DNA of 20,837 bases from contig CAIYZZ010000530.1 of the NCBI GenBank assembly GCA_903930805.1, positions 1 to 20,837 on the forward strand. The letters run 5' to 3'. The notes beneath the pieces are model-generated. The model ran no database searches and was not told the origin of the DNA. It saw only the letters and a program-made list of their open reading frames with translations. Position numbers and translations under genes: made by a program. Shown here piece after piece: positions 7,653 through 15,898 of this stretch; the first letter of the stretch is position 1, and each line of letters opens with the position of its first letter. This DNA is from an uncultured Rhodocyclaceae bacterium. Lineage in GTDB: Bacteria > Pseudomonadota > Gammaproteobacteria > Burkholderiales > Rhodocyclaceae.

Positions 7653-9278
7653 ATGCAAATAACCGTCGCCGCACTGATCGTCCGCTTCATGGAGCGCCTC
7701 GGCATCCGCCACATCTATGGCATGCCGGGTTCGCACATCCTGCCGGTCTATGATCGTCTCTACGATTCGACGATTAAAACCGTGCTGGTCAAGCATGAGC
7801 AGGGTGCGGCCTTCATGGCAGGGGGCGAGGCGCGCGCAGCGGGCGGCATCGGTGCCTGCATTGCCACGGCCGGCCCAGGTGCAACCAACCTGATCACCGG
7901 CATCGCCAACGCCTACGCTGACAAGCTACCCATCCTGATCATCACCGGCGAGACATCGACCTGCATCTTCGGCAAAGGCGGCCTGCAGGAAAGCTCGGGG
8001 GAAGGTGGCACGATCGATCAGGGCAGCTTGTTCAAGGGCATCACGCGTTATCACAAGATGGTCGAGCGCACCGACTACCTGCTTCAGCTGCTGCGGCAGA
8101 CGGCGAAGATTCTGTTGTCCCCCAATCCGGGGCCGGTACTGCTCAGCTTTCCCTACAACATCCAGAAAGAACTCGTCGCGGAAAACCTGCTCGACGACAT
8201 TCGTTTCGCACCCGAACCACAACCAATTTGCAATCGCTTCGCCGCGACGGCCGACATGGCACGCATGATCACGCTGGCCAAACATCCGGTCATCGTGGCA
8301 GGGTATGGCTGCTTCCTTGCCGGCGCGCAGGCGGCCCTGCAAGCCTTGAGCGCAGAGCGCCACATCCCCGTCACCACCACGCTCAAGGGCAAGGGACTAG
8401 TCGAGGAGGGCAACCCGCGCTCGCTCGGCTGCCTCGGCGTCACCTCCAACGGCGACGCCTACCGCTACATCGTCGAACATGCCGATCTGGTAATTTTTCT
8501 CGGCGCCGGCTTCAATGAACGCACCAGCTATCTCTGGGACGCCCGACTGCTGGCCGGCAAGCAGATCATCCAGGTCGACCATGACATCGAGCAACTCGAA
8601 AAAGTGTTCAAGGCGGATCTGGCGATTCACGGCGACATCCGCGCGGTGCTGGAGGATTTGCTGGTGAATATCGACACCAATGCCGCCGTCCCGCCAGCAC
8701 CGACTTTCTCGCCCGCTGCGGTGCAACCGCATTTCGCCGTCATCGCACATTTATTCGACCGCCTCATCGCATGCCTGCCGCAGGGCGCGCAGATTTTCGA
8801 CGACAACATCATTCTCGCGCAAAGCTACTTCACGGCCTCGCCGCGCCACCGCTATTACCCGAACTCGGGCATCTCCGCGCTCGGCCATGCCATCCCGGCT
8901 GCCATCGGCGCCCGCTGTGCCAGCGCCATGCCAACCTTCGCCCTCCTTGGCGACGGTGGTTTCCAGATGTGCGGCATGGAACTGATGACTGCCGTGAATT
9001 ACCGGATTCCGCTCAATGTGGTGATGATCAACAACGGCACGCTGGGACTGATCCGCAAGAACCAGTTTCAGCTTTACCACGAGCGTTACATCGACTGCGA
9101 TTTCGTCAATCCGGACTACGCCCTGCTCGCGCAATCCTTCGGTATCGCCCACTGGCGCGTCGAAACAACAGCAGACGTTGACACCGTCTGCGCGCGTGCC
9201 GACCTGTCCGGCGGCATCAATCTCATCGAAATTCTCTGGGACAAGCATGTCTTCCCTGCCTACCAAGCCAACCGCTGA
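7653..9278 (+). CDS. ThDP-dependent enzyme, acetolactate-synthase-like
   Basis: A 541-aa member of the decarboxylase superfamily, with PYR, central and PP domains in the normal order. GMPGSHILPVYDRL and VKHEQGAAFMA carry the catalytic Glu49 that activates the ThDP aminopyrimidine. CIATAGPGATNLITG is typical of the acetolactate synthase branch. The Mg-ThDP motif runs from GDGGF (433-437) to NN (460-461), and TLGLIRKNQFQLYHERY resembles the C-terminal substrate region of IlvB. The reaction is therefore likely a decarboxylating C-C ligation or lyase step on a 2-oxo acid. It lacks an adjacent ilvN or ilvC and heads a cassette with a glycosyltransferase-like and an adenylating enzyme, so I do not call it ilvB. 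Residues 345-352, at the expected central/PP linker, come from a dispersed repeat copy. Confidence 0.88.
   Translation: MQITVAALIVRFMERLGIRHIYGMPGSHILPVYDRLYDSTIKTVLVKHEQGAAFMAGGEARAAGGIGACIATAGPGATNLITGIANAYADKLPILIITGETSTCIFGKGGLQESSGEGGTIDQGSLFKGITRYHKMVERTDYLLQLLRQTAKILLSPNPGPVLLSFPYNIQKELVAENLLDDIRFAPEPQPICNRFAATADMARMITLAKHPVIVAGYGCFLAGAQAALQALSAERHIPVTTTLKGKGLVEEGNPRSLGCLGVTSNGDAYRYIVEHADLVIFLGAGFNERTSYLWDARLLAGKQIIQVDHDIEQLEKVFKADLAIHGDIRAVLEDLLVNIDTNAAVPPAPTFSPAAVQPHFAVIAHLFDRLIACLPQGAQIFDDNIILAQSYFTASPRHRYYPNSGISALGHAIPAAIGARCASAMPTFALLGDGGFQMCGMELMTAVNYRIPLNVVMINNGTLGLIRKNQFQLYHERYIDCDFVNPDYALLAQSFGIAHWRVETTADVDTVCARADLSGGINLIEILWDKHVFPAYQANR
8685..8708 (+). repeat. Dispersed 24-bp repeat, copy C (inside the ThDP gene)
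   Basis: 22 of 24 bases match the intergenic core; both differences are transitions (G to A and T to C). Read in frame as AVPPAPTF, residues 345-352 of the ThDP enzyme. Confidence 0.8.
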
Positions 9279-10836
9279 GACGCCTGCGGGCGCAAACCAT
9301 CGCTTCATCATCGTCATTCCGGTCGCCGACCGGCCACGCCATATCCAGGCCTGTCTCGATAGCCTGCGCAAGCTGCTACTGCGCTATCCCTACGCCGGCG
9401 AGATTGCTGTCCTCATCGCCGACGACAGCGCCGACGCCGCCCACATTGCGACGAATCGGGCCATCGCCGCCCGATATAGCGCCGCCAACCTTAACGTCAT
9501 CCACTTCGGTCCGGACGAACAGTTTGCCCTGATCCAACCACTGTGGGAAACGCTGTCCAACGTCGTCGGCAATACGCCGCGCAAAAATTCGGCAAATTTT
9601 GGACATAAGGGCCAGGGCGCAATGCGCAACATTGCCTATCTGAAAGTCGCCGCGTTACTGAAAGATATGCCCGGCGAGAATGTACTGATCTGGTCGCTCG
9701 ACAGCGACCAGGAATTTTGCGTCAAGGTCACCACCCCCGAGGGCGACAAGGATGTTTATGGCGTTGATTTCTTCAATTCTCTCGACGCCATTTTTTCCCG
9801 CACCGATGCACTGGTGCTGACTGGCAAGGTGGTCGGCGACCCGCCGGTTTCGCCCGCCGTCATGACCGGCAACTTTCTCGCGGATGTGATCGGCTTTCTG
9901 CAACAGATGACCGCCACCGCGCCTGCGAGCGCCTGCAGCCACCATCGGGCAGACACTCGGCACACCGGTGACGCGGCCTATCACGACATGGCCGACCTGT
10001 TCGGCTTCCAGACCGCCGCAGAGGCCTATCGCTTTCGCTGTCCACTGACCGGCCAGCACACCGCGTCAGACTGCTTCGCGCATTTCGCTGCCCGCCTCAA
10101 TAGTTTCTTCTACGGCGAGCATCCGACGCGGGTCTCCTATTACGAAAACGCGGAGCTTTTCAGCACAGTTCAGGCGGCACGCACGGTGTATGCGGGCAAT
10201 TACGTCTTCCGTCCTGAAGCACTCAAGTACTTCATCCCGTTTGCCAATCTGCGGCTGCGCATGTCCGGGCCGACACTCGGCCGCATGATGCGTACCGAAC
10301 TCGGGACGCGCTTCGTTTCGGCCAACCTGCCGATGCTGCACAAGCGCACGCTGGCAAGCGGCGGACAAGCAGAATTCCGTCCCGGCATCGAGACGCAAAC
10401 AGAATGCATCGACATGAGTGGCGAATTCGAGCGCCAGTTCTACGGCGATGTGATGCTGTTTTCCATCGAACGACTCAATGAATCACGCCGTCCCGCCAGC
10501 ACCGATTTTTCTGAAATATTGGACAACGTGCGTAGCGCGATGCTTGAAAAATACAACACTCGGCAACAGCTCATTCTCGACAGGCTGAGTGAATTGGAAA
10601 CACTGTTACACGCGCCAGCTGCATGGTGGGACCATGCAGCTGTCCATGCCGACGCATTCGAAAACTTCGCTAGCTTCGTCGCCAATATCAGGCACAACTT
10701 CGGCGAGAACACAGCGGGGCATACCCGTATCAACGCCGCCGGAAACTGGCAAAAGTGGCGCGCCGATTTGCTGGCGGCCATCGAGTGTTACCCTGCAGAT
10801 CGCGCTGCGTGGGAGGCAGTTCTTTGCGCGCACTAA
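9247..10836 (+). CDS. GT-A fold glycosyltransferase-like protein
   Basis: A 529-residue protein. The N-terminal segment FIIVIPVADRPRHIQACLDSL (about 20-40) is the first Rossmann-like unit of a GT-A (GT2-like) fold. LIWSLDSDQEF places a DxD metal motif at D152/D154. The region between carries GHKGQGAMRNIAYLK, and the C-terminal third (about 370-529) is mostly helical without a recognised domain. No membrane segments are seen. The ATG at 9247 lies 32 bases inside the end of the ThDP gene and has a partial GGGA ribosome-binding site; upstream in-frame starts would lengthen the overlap and look non-homologous. Its stop overlaps the next start. The donor, acceptor and product are unknown; glycosyl transfer is inferred from fold motifs. 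Confidence 0.72.
   Translation: MSSLPTKPTAETPAGANHRFIIVIPVADRPRHIQACLDSLRKLLLRYPYAGEIAVLIADDSADAAHIATNRAIAARYSAANLNVIHFGPDEQFALIQPLWETLSNVVGNTPRKNSANFGHKGQGAMRNIAYLKVAALLKDMPGENVLIWSLDSDQEFCVKVTTPEGDKDVYGVDFFNSLDAIFSRTDALVLTGKVVGDPPVSPAVMTGNFLADVIGFLQQMTATAPASACSHHRADTRHTGDAAYHDMADLFGFQTAAEAYRFRCPLTGQHTASDCFAHFAARLNSFFYGEHPTRVSYYENAELFSTVQAARTVYAGNYVFRPEALKYFIPFANLRLRMSGPTLGRMMRTELGTRFVSANLPMLHKRTLASGGQAEFRPGIETQTECIDMSGEFERQFYGDVMLFSIERLNESRRPASTDFSEILDNVRSAMLEKYNTRQQLILDRLSELETLLHAPAAWWDHAAVHADAFENFASFVANIRHNFGENTAGHTRINAAGNWQKWRADLLAAIECYPADRAAWEAVLCAH
10487..10510 (+). repeat. Dispersed 24-bp repeat, copy D (inside the glycosyltransferase-like gene)
   Basis: 22 of 24 bases match the intergenic core, with two transition differences. 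It is read in a different frame from copies C and E, giving RPASTDF in the C-terminal helical region of the protein. Confidence 0.75.
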
Positions 10837-12098
10837 GAGCCTGGCTACATCGTCGCCAGCGCCCTGCGCGCTACGCCCTGCTCGATGTCCTGCTCGCCAC
10901 CCAAGGCATGAGCCGCGCGCAAGTGCTGGCAAAGCAGCAGGGCGACCTGCAAGCCATCGTCCATTTCGCAGCCGCGCATACGGCGTATTACCACGACAAG
11001 TTCGGCGCTTTGCCCGCTGACTTCACGCCGAGCGACCTACCCATCCTGCACAAGGAAGATGTGGTCACGCACTTGATGGCCATGGTGGCCACTACCGCAG
11101 ATTTACAGCAGGTCATGATCGGCCACACCGGCGGCTCCACGGGCAAACCGCTGGCCTTTTACTACGACGATGCCAAGCACGAACTCATGCGCGCCGGCAT
11201 GATGCGCAGTTACTTGATGTCCGGCTGGCGGCCTGGAAAGAAGATTCTCAATTTCTGGGGCGCGCGTCAGGACACCCTCTCCGGCGGCGTATTCGGCAGC
11301 GCGGCAATGGACGACTTTATCGCCGCCGAGAAAACCATTCCCGCCCACGCTTACACCCCAAGCCAGTTGCAGCAGTGGGCCAGCTTCATCCGCAACTACC
11401 GTCCTGTCCTGCTGCAAGGCTACGCGTCGATCCTGACCGCATTGGCCCGGTACGTCATCAACAACAAGCTGACACTGCCAGACAGCCTGCTGGGCGTCTA
11501 CTCGACCGCCGAGGTACTCGACGACGGGCAACGCGAGCTTATGGCGCATGCCTTCGGCTGCAAGGTATTCAACCAGTACGGCAGCCGCGAGATTCCCAAC
11601 ATCGCCTGCGAATGCCGCCACGGCAACATGCATGTCTTTACCGACATGGTTCATCTCGAGTCACTGGAAGGGCGGCTCATCGTCACATCGCTGACCAACC
11701 GCCTGATGCCGATGATCCGCTACGACATTGGCGACTCAGGCCAACTGAAGGAAGGCGACTGCGCTTGCGGCTCCCCATTTCCACTCATGGACATGGGCAT
11801 GTGCCGGCAGAACGATCTGATCCGCACGCCCGGCGGAAAGCACGTCCATCCGGCCTACTTCAACGGCCTGCTATATGGTCTGACGCAGATCGAGAATTAC
11901 CAGTTCATCCAGAACGAACCCGAAAAAATCACGCTGAACGTCGTGTCACGCACACCACTCGACCCAGCCGTGCTGGCAAGCCTAGAGAAAAATATTCGCC
12001 GCAATGTCGATGCACGTATGGCGCTCGAGCTCAGCTATGTACCAGAGATCGAGCGCACTGTTTCCGGCAAGCACCGCTTCGTGATCAGTACCGTTTAG
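10824..12098 (+). CDS. PaaK/CapK-family adenylate-forming enzyme
   Basis: The protein is 424 aa from the chosen start. The ATP phosphate-binding motif GHTGGSTGKP is at 100-109. NQYGSREIPNIACEC and MIRYDIGDSG are the later adenylation motifs. The pairs CEC...H and CACG fit the cysteine-bearing pattern of phenylacetate-CoA ligase and coenzyme F390 synthetase relatives. These enzymes activate a carboxylate as acyl-AMP and often transfer it to CoA or an amine. I chose TTG 10824 because a GGGAGG ribosome-binding site precedes it by 7 bases; it overlaps the previous gene by 13 bp. In-frame codons further upstream give unlikely sequence. CapK-type members occur in polysaccharide clusters, which fits the glycosyltransferase neighbour. 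The substrate is unknown. Confidence 0.8.
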   Translation: MRALRAWLHRRQRPARYALLDVLLATQGMSRAQVLAKQQGDLQAIVHFAAAHTAYYHDKFGALPADFTPSDLPILHKEDVVTHLMAMVATTADLQQVMIGHTGGSTGKPLAFYYDDAKHELMRAGMMRSYLMSGWRPGKKILNFWGARQDTLSGGVFGSAAMDDFIAAEKTIPAHAYTPSQLQQWASFIRNYRPVLLQGYASILTALARYVINNKLTLPDSLLGVYSTAEVLDDGQRELMAHAFGCKVFNQYGSREIPNIACECRHGNMHVFTDMVHLESLEGRLIVTSLTNRLMPMIRYDIGDSGQLKEGDCACGSPFPLMDMGMCRQNDLIRTPGGKHVHPAYFNGLLYGLTQIENYQFIQNEPEKITLNVVSRTPLDPAVLASLEKNIRRNVDARMALELSYVPEIERTVSGKHRFVISTV

Positions 12099-13042
12099 TT
12101 ATTTGAACAACTGCCGCCTTCAGGTTCAAAACCGAGGCCGGAATCTTCCTCGTTGAAGCCTTCCCACGCCATCTCCTCATCAAGCTTGGCGCGCTTCTCG
12201 GCCGCCTCCTTCTCGATCTCAACCTGGCGGGTACGCCAATGGTCTAGGCGCTCCTTGGCGGCTTCTTCGTTCAAGGCGATACTCTGTTCGCCGAACAGCA
12301 CCTGCCTAAGGAAACGGAAAGAAAACTGCATCAACTCGACATCGTCACCTAGCACCAGCGTGCGCTCGTCATCGGTCATGGCGAAGAGTTTGGCGAAGGC
12401 CTCGCTCTCGACGAAGTTGCGGAAGGTATCGATGTCGTAACAGGCCATGAAGAACAACTGGCGACTCTTCAGCGAAGGCGCACCGATGGCGGGGCCGGTG
12501 GATTTCTTTTTCAGCACCAGTTGGCGCCAGCCACGTGCCAGTTCGTCGTACTCTTCTACACCCTGCTCCTTGCGATAGTCGGCGATGGTAAGACTGCGTG
12601 CCACTTCGTGGCCCTTGCAGTGCTCTTCCTTGACGATAGCGTAGGACTGGGTATCAGTGTATTCGTCCTGCCGGCGAATCGACAACAGGGCGACCGGGTA
12701 ATAACGGCAAGCCGTCGGGCGATCCTCGTAAACACCGCAGCCTTCGGGCTTCATAAAGCGGCAGGCCGTGCCGCCTTCCACTGGACGGAGTTTGACGCCG
12801 GCCATGCCGTCCTTTTCCATTTCATAGGGAACAGTGTTTTCGCGCAGAAACTCGGTGGAACTGATTTCCAGCCGCTTCTTGAGGCGGACGATATCGTAAG
12901 GCGTCAGCGAGATGTCGATGTTGGCACAGCAGGCATTCCAGCAGCCGATGCCTTTGTGGCAGGAAAACTGGATGACATGGTCTTCACTCACCATGTTGGG
13001 AATAACCGGACTTTCGGCAAAGGGAATTTCTGGCTTGGACAT
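12095..13042 (-). CDS. YkgJ-type cysteine-cluster protein near aprBA
   Basis: A 315-residue protein whose first half is the YkgJ (zinc/iron-chelating) domain: C28, C34, C38 and C39 in the segment SCHKGIGCWNACC, then CRFMKPEGCGVYEDRPTACRYYP (about 95-117). The second half is helical, ending in a charged region with coiled-coil character (about 265-300) and a GGSCSNN tail. No signal peptide is seen, so it is cytoplasmic. Family members are thought to bind a metal or Fe-S cluster; the exact activity is not known. It lies 107 bp downstream of aprA, beyond a hairpin terminator, and its stop overlaps the convergent adenylating gene by 4 bp. A role in assembling or serving AprBA is a guess from position only. 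Confidence 0.72.
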   Translation of the reverse strand: MSKPEIPFAESPVIPNMVSEDHVIQFSCHKGIGCWNACCANIDISLTPYDIVRLKKRLEISSTEFLRENTVPYEMEKDGMAGVKLRPVEGGTACRFMKPEGCGVYEDRPTACRYYPVALLSIRRQDEYTDTQSYAIVKEEHCKGHEVARSLTIADYRKEQGVEEYDELARGWRQLVLKKKSTGPAIGAPSLKSRQLFFMACYDIDTFRNFVESEAFAKLFAMTDDERTLVLGDDVELMQFSFRFLRQVLFGEQSIALNEEAAKERLDHWRTRQVEIEKEAAEKRAKLDEEMAWEGFNEEDSGLGFEPEGGSCSNN

Positions 13043-13092
13043 GCGTGAGTAACCTCGTAACGACTATGGTTTGACCATTTGAAAATAGAACA

Positions 13093-13118
13093 GGCCGGAA
13101 GCCCTAGGGCTTCCGGCC
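13093..13118 (-). terminator. Rho-independent terminator of aprBA
   Basis: A perfect 26-bp palindrome (arms GGCCGGAAGCCCT and its complement, with CTAG at the centre) lies 32 bp after the aprA stop. On the minus strand it is followed by the T-rich TGTTCTATTTTC. Whether read-through supplies the YkgJ-type gene cannot be told. Confidence 0.85.
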
Positions 13119-13149
13119 AGCATGTTACAGCTTAAGCAAACAGGCGTGC

Positions 13150-15177
13150 TTAGTGCGGCGCAGCAGCCTTGAACAGCTTCGACTTGTCGATCAGGTCGAT
13201 GTGGGCGCGCTTGAAGCAGGTCCACTTCTTGGACTTCTTGTCGTAGATCGAGTTAACGAAGCACTTCCAGTTTTCCTCATCGACGAAGTTCTTGTCGGTG
13301 CGATAGTAGAAGCCGGGGTAACGGCTCTCTTCGCGGAACTGAATGTGTTTCATGTGGGCTTCGGCCGTCAGGATGCGATGGTAGTTTTCCCAGGCGCGCA
13401 GCAGTTCGTGCAGATCCTTCGCACGCATCTTCTGGGCATCTTCCTTCAGCATTTCGAGCTTCTCTTCCGCAACCGCCAACATCTTGTCGTTAGTGGTGTA
13501 GTAGGTGGCCACACCGGCAACGTACTCGTCCATGATCTTCTGCAAACGCATCTGCAGCATCTTGGGCGTGATGTAGTTGGGGTTAACGTCGATAGCGGTC
13601 GAGTAGTCCTTGAACTCGAGGAAGGTACGTACCGGCTTCCAGATCGCATCGGCGATCTGTTCGACGGTTTCGTCAAGCTCGGGCTTCAGGTCGGCATTGT
13701 CCATGCAGTACTTGACCATGGCCTTGGCAGCCAGACGACCTTCGGCATGCGAACCGGATGAGAACTTGTGACCAGAAGCACCCACGCCGTCGCCGGCAGT
13801 GAACAGACCCTTGACGGTGGTCATGGAACGATAACCCCAGTTCCAGCCGGAAGGCAGGTGGGCAGGCACGCCAGCCTCTGTCTCGGTGGTCGGAGCGCCG
13901 ACGTCGGTCGGGCCAGAAACCCAGATACCGCAGCAACCTGAGTGCGAACCGAGCAGGTAGGGCTCGGTCGGCATCAGCTCGGACATCTTTTTCTCGGGCT
14001 CGATGTTCTCGCCAACCCAGACGCCGCACTGACCGATACACATGTCAAGGAAATCTTCCCAGGCTTCGGCTTCGAGGTGCTTCACTTCCTTCGGCGACAG
14101 GGTCTCGCGCAGTTTGGCCAGCGCGGTGACGGTATCCATCCAGATCGGGCCGCGACCTTCCTTCATCTCTTTGAGCATCAGGTGGTTACGCAGGCAAGAA
14201 GCGGGAACGGCAGCCTGACCATAGGGCGGGTAGTCGTTCAGCATGTCCTTGTTCTTGGTCATGTAGTCTTCGCCGTAGGCATTCGCTGCACGGGCCTTGA
14301 ACAGCAGGAACCAGGCGCCCACCGGGCCGTAACCGTCCTTGAAGCGGGCTGGCACGAAACGGTTTTCCATGAGCGTCAGCTCGGCGCCGGCTTCCGCCGC
14401 CATCGAGTAGGTGGAACCGGCGTTCCACACCGGGTACCAGGCGCGGCCCTGACCTTCGCCGACGGAGCGGGGACGGAACAGGTTGACGCAACCACCGGCA
14501 GCCAGCATGATGGCCTTGGCCTTGTAGATGTAGATCTTGTTCTCGCGCACCGAGAAACCGGCAGCGCCGGCGATGCGGGTCGGGTCGTTCTTGTCGTTGA
14601 TCAGATGGACAACGAAAACCCGCTCCTGGATGCGATCCAGGCCCAGCGCCTTCTTGGCGGCTTCGGCAACAATCCACTTGTAGGATTCGCCGTTGATCAT
14701 GATCTGCCACTTGCCCGAACGCACCGGCTGACCGCCGTCCTTCAGGGAGGGGATGCCTTCCTTGATAGCGTCAGCACCGTCGTGACGCACACCAGAGGCG
14801 TCGGTTTTCCAAATGGGCAGGCCCCACTCTTCAAACAGATGCACGGAGTCGTCGACGTTACGGCCGCAGTCGTAGGTCAGGTCGTCGCGGGTGATACCCA
14901 TCAGGTCATTGGAGACCATTCGGGCGTAGTCGGCAGGATCCTGTTTGTCGCCGATGTAGGTGTTGATCGCGGACAGACCCATCGCCACGGCGCCTGAGCG
15001 ATCCAGCGCAGCCTTGTCAACCAACTTGATCTTGAGTTCCTTGCCGGTCTCGGCCTTGAGTGCCTCGGCCCAGCGCATGATCTCGTATGCTGTACCGCAG
15101 CAGGCCATGCCGCCGCCGATCAGCAGAACGTCCAGTTCTTCCTGGACTACTTCCGGTTTGTCAAATGTACCAGCCAT
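13150..15177 (-). CDS. aprA: Adenylylsulfate (APS) reductase alpha subunit
   Basis: AprA is the FAD subunit that interconverts APS with sulfite plus AMP. In a sulfur oxidiser it runs toward APS, in the cytoplasm, passing electrons to AprB. The 675-aa sequence begins with the FAD dinucleotide fold (LLIGGGMACCGTAYE, about 18-32) and has RSGAVAMGLSAINTYIGD (about 60-77), NRFVPARFKDGYGPVGAW and GSHSGCCGIWVSGP. The His of the last motif is near residue 411 and is probably the conserved active-site His. The GAGGA ribosome-binding site is 7 bases upstream of the ATG, 23 bp after aprB. Neither aprM nor qmoABC, the usual membrane electron partners, is in the window. Confidence 0.97.
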   Translation of the reverse strand: MAGTFDKPEVVQEELDVLLIGGGMACCGTAYEIMRWAEALKAETGKELKIKLVDKAALDRSGAVAMGLSAINTYIGDKQDPADYARMVSNDLMGITRDDLTYDCGRNVDDSVHLFEEWGLPIWKTDASGVRHDGADAIKEGIPSLKDGGQPVRSGKWQIMINGESYKWIVAEAAKKALGLDRIQERVFVVHLINDKNDPTRIAGAAGFSVRENKIYIYKAKAIMLAAGGCVNLFRPRSVGEGQGRAWYPVWNAGSTYSMAAEAGAELTLMENRFVPARFKDGYGPVGAWFLLFKARAANAYGEDYMTKNKDMLNDYPPYGQAAVPASCLRNHLMLKEMKEGRGPIWMDTVTALAKLRETLSPKEVKHLEAEAWEDFLDMCIGQCGVWVGENIEPEKKMSELMPTEPYLLGSHSGCCGIWVSGPTDVGAPTTETEAGVPAHLPSGWNWGYRSMTTVKGLFTAGDGVGASGHKFSSGSHAEGRLAAKAMVKYCMDNADLKPELDETVEQIADAIWKPVRTFLEFKDYSTAIDVNPNYITPKMLQMRLQKIMDEYVAGVATYYTTNDKMLAVAEEKLEMLKEDAQKMRAKDLHELLRAWENYHRILTAEAHMKHIQFREESRYPGFYYRTDKNFVDEENWKCFVNSIYDKKSKKWTCFKRAHIDLIDKSKLFKAAAPH

Positions 15178-15200
15178 TTTTTATTCCTCGATTCGTTGAA

Positions 15201-15674
15201 TTACTTGCGGATCAGTTCGGCGGGATTGCCAGCACGGAAACCACCCATGACTTCCTTGGTGAAGACGCCGTCGAGGGCTAGGTCAGCAATCTTTGGCATC
15301 GGCTTGCCACCAAACGGGTCGATGGAACCCTCTGCAGTGGTGCGGATCGGGAACTTGAAACGCTTGATGTTGCCGTTGCGGAACTTGATGGTCCACATGA
15401 TGGAATCGGAACCGCGCAGGGGCTGCACGGAACCACCCAGCGGTACGACGTCGGCGTAGTGCCGGCACTCGATGGCGCCCTGCGGGCAAATCTTGACGCA
15501 GGAATAGCACTCCCAGCACTGCTCGGGCTCCTGGTTGAACGCCTTCATGGCGTGGCCGGTATCGGAAGCGTCCTTATCCAGTTTCATCAGGTCATGCGGG
15601 CAGATGTACATGCAGGCGGTCTTGTCTTGACCCTTGCAGCCATCGCATTTCTCGGTACGAACAAAGGTAGGCAT
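15201..15674 (-). CDS. aprB: APS reductase beta subunit, 2x[4Fe-4S]
   Basis: A 157-aa iron-sulfur subunit. Eight cysteines bind two [4Fe-4S] clusters: C10, C13, C21 and C25, and C53, C56, C59 and C63 in CWECYSCVKIC. Trp54 sits in the second cluster loop, where a Trp is known to tune cluster potential in characterised AprB. The C-terminal part (about 90-157) is the tail that wraps AprA in known structures. It is the first gene of aprBA, with an AAGGAGAG ribosome-binding site. It lies opposite sat across a 379-bp regulatory region. Confidence 0.97.
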   Translation of the reverse strand: MPTFVRTEKCDGCKGQDKTACMYICPHDLMKLDKDASDTGHAMKAFNQEPEQCWECYSCVKICPQGAIECRHYADVVPLGGSVQPLRGSDSIMWTIKFRNGNIKRFKFPIRTTAEGSIDPFGGKPMPKIADLALDGVFTKEVMGGFRAGNPAELIRK

Positions 15675-15811
15675 TACTTACTCTCCTTGCTAGCTGACAA
15701 TCCGCTGTTATTTTGATCAGCGGTCCATTTGATTTCCATGCCCTACCTTGGCCGGTGGCGTATCGCGATTTTGCTTCCGGCGGAGCACGGGTGTTTCAAA
15801 TTCCTTATGAA

Positions 15812-15838
15812 GCGCCGTGAGGCTATCACCTCACGCGC
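15812..15838. repeat. Hairpin in the aprB leader region
   Basis: A 10-bp stem with one bulged base (GCG plus CGTGAGG pairing with CCTCACGCGC) and the loop CTATCA. It lies about 140 bp upstream of aprB and has no T-run, so it is more likely a leader structure or protein site than a terminator. Confidence 0.45.
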
Positions 15839-15860
15839 AGCAGGATAATCCCGATTTTTG

Positions 15861-15898
15861 ATTGGCGAATAAGCCGCGCCAATTGATTTCGCGAATCA
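15861..15898. promoter_or_regulatory. Two adjoining dyads, possible operators
   Basis: ATTGGCG-N9-CGCCAAT (15861-15883, perfect 7-bp arms) directly abuts TGATT-N5-AATCA (15884-15898, perfect 5-bp arms), and the Fnr-type box begins one base later. Such spacing suits dimeric regulators binding side by side. The regulators are not identified. Confidence 0.45.

Noticed and set aside
9178..9246. Upstream ATG at 9178 for the glycosyltransferase-like gene
   Set aside because: It would overlap the ThDP gene by 101 bp and adds low-quality sequence; ATG 9247 is preferred, though not proven.
7653..9278. Calling the ThDP enzyme ilvB (acetolactate synthase of branched-chain amino acid synthesis)
   Set aside because: Motifs are similar, but there is no ilvN or ilvC neighbour and the operon partners are unrelated to that pathway.
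13081..13130. The 26-bp palindrome after aprA as an operator for the YkgJ-type gene
   Set aside because: Its position just after aprA and the following T-rich stretch on the minus strand fit a terminator better.
15816..15835. Crp-type site in GTGA-N5-TCAC between aprB and sat
   Set aside because: The half-site spacing is one base short of the Crp consensus; the sequence is better explained as part of a hairpin.
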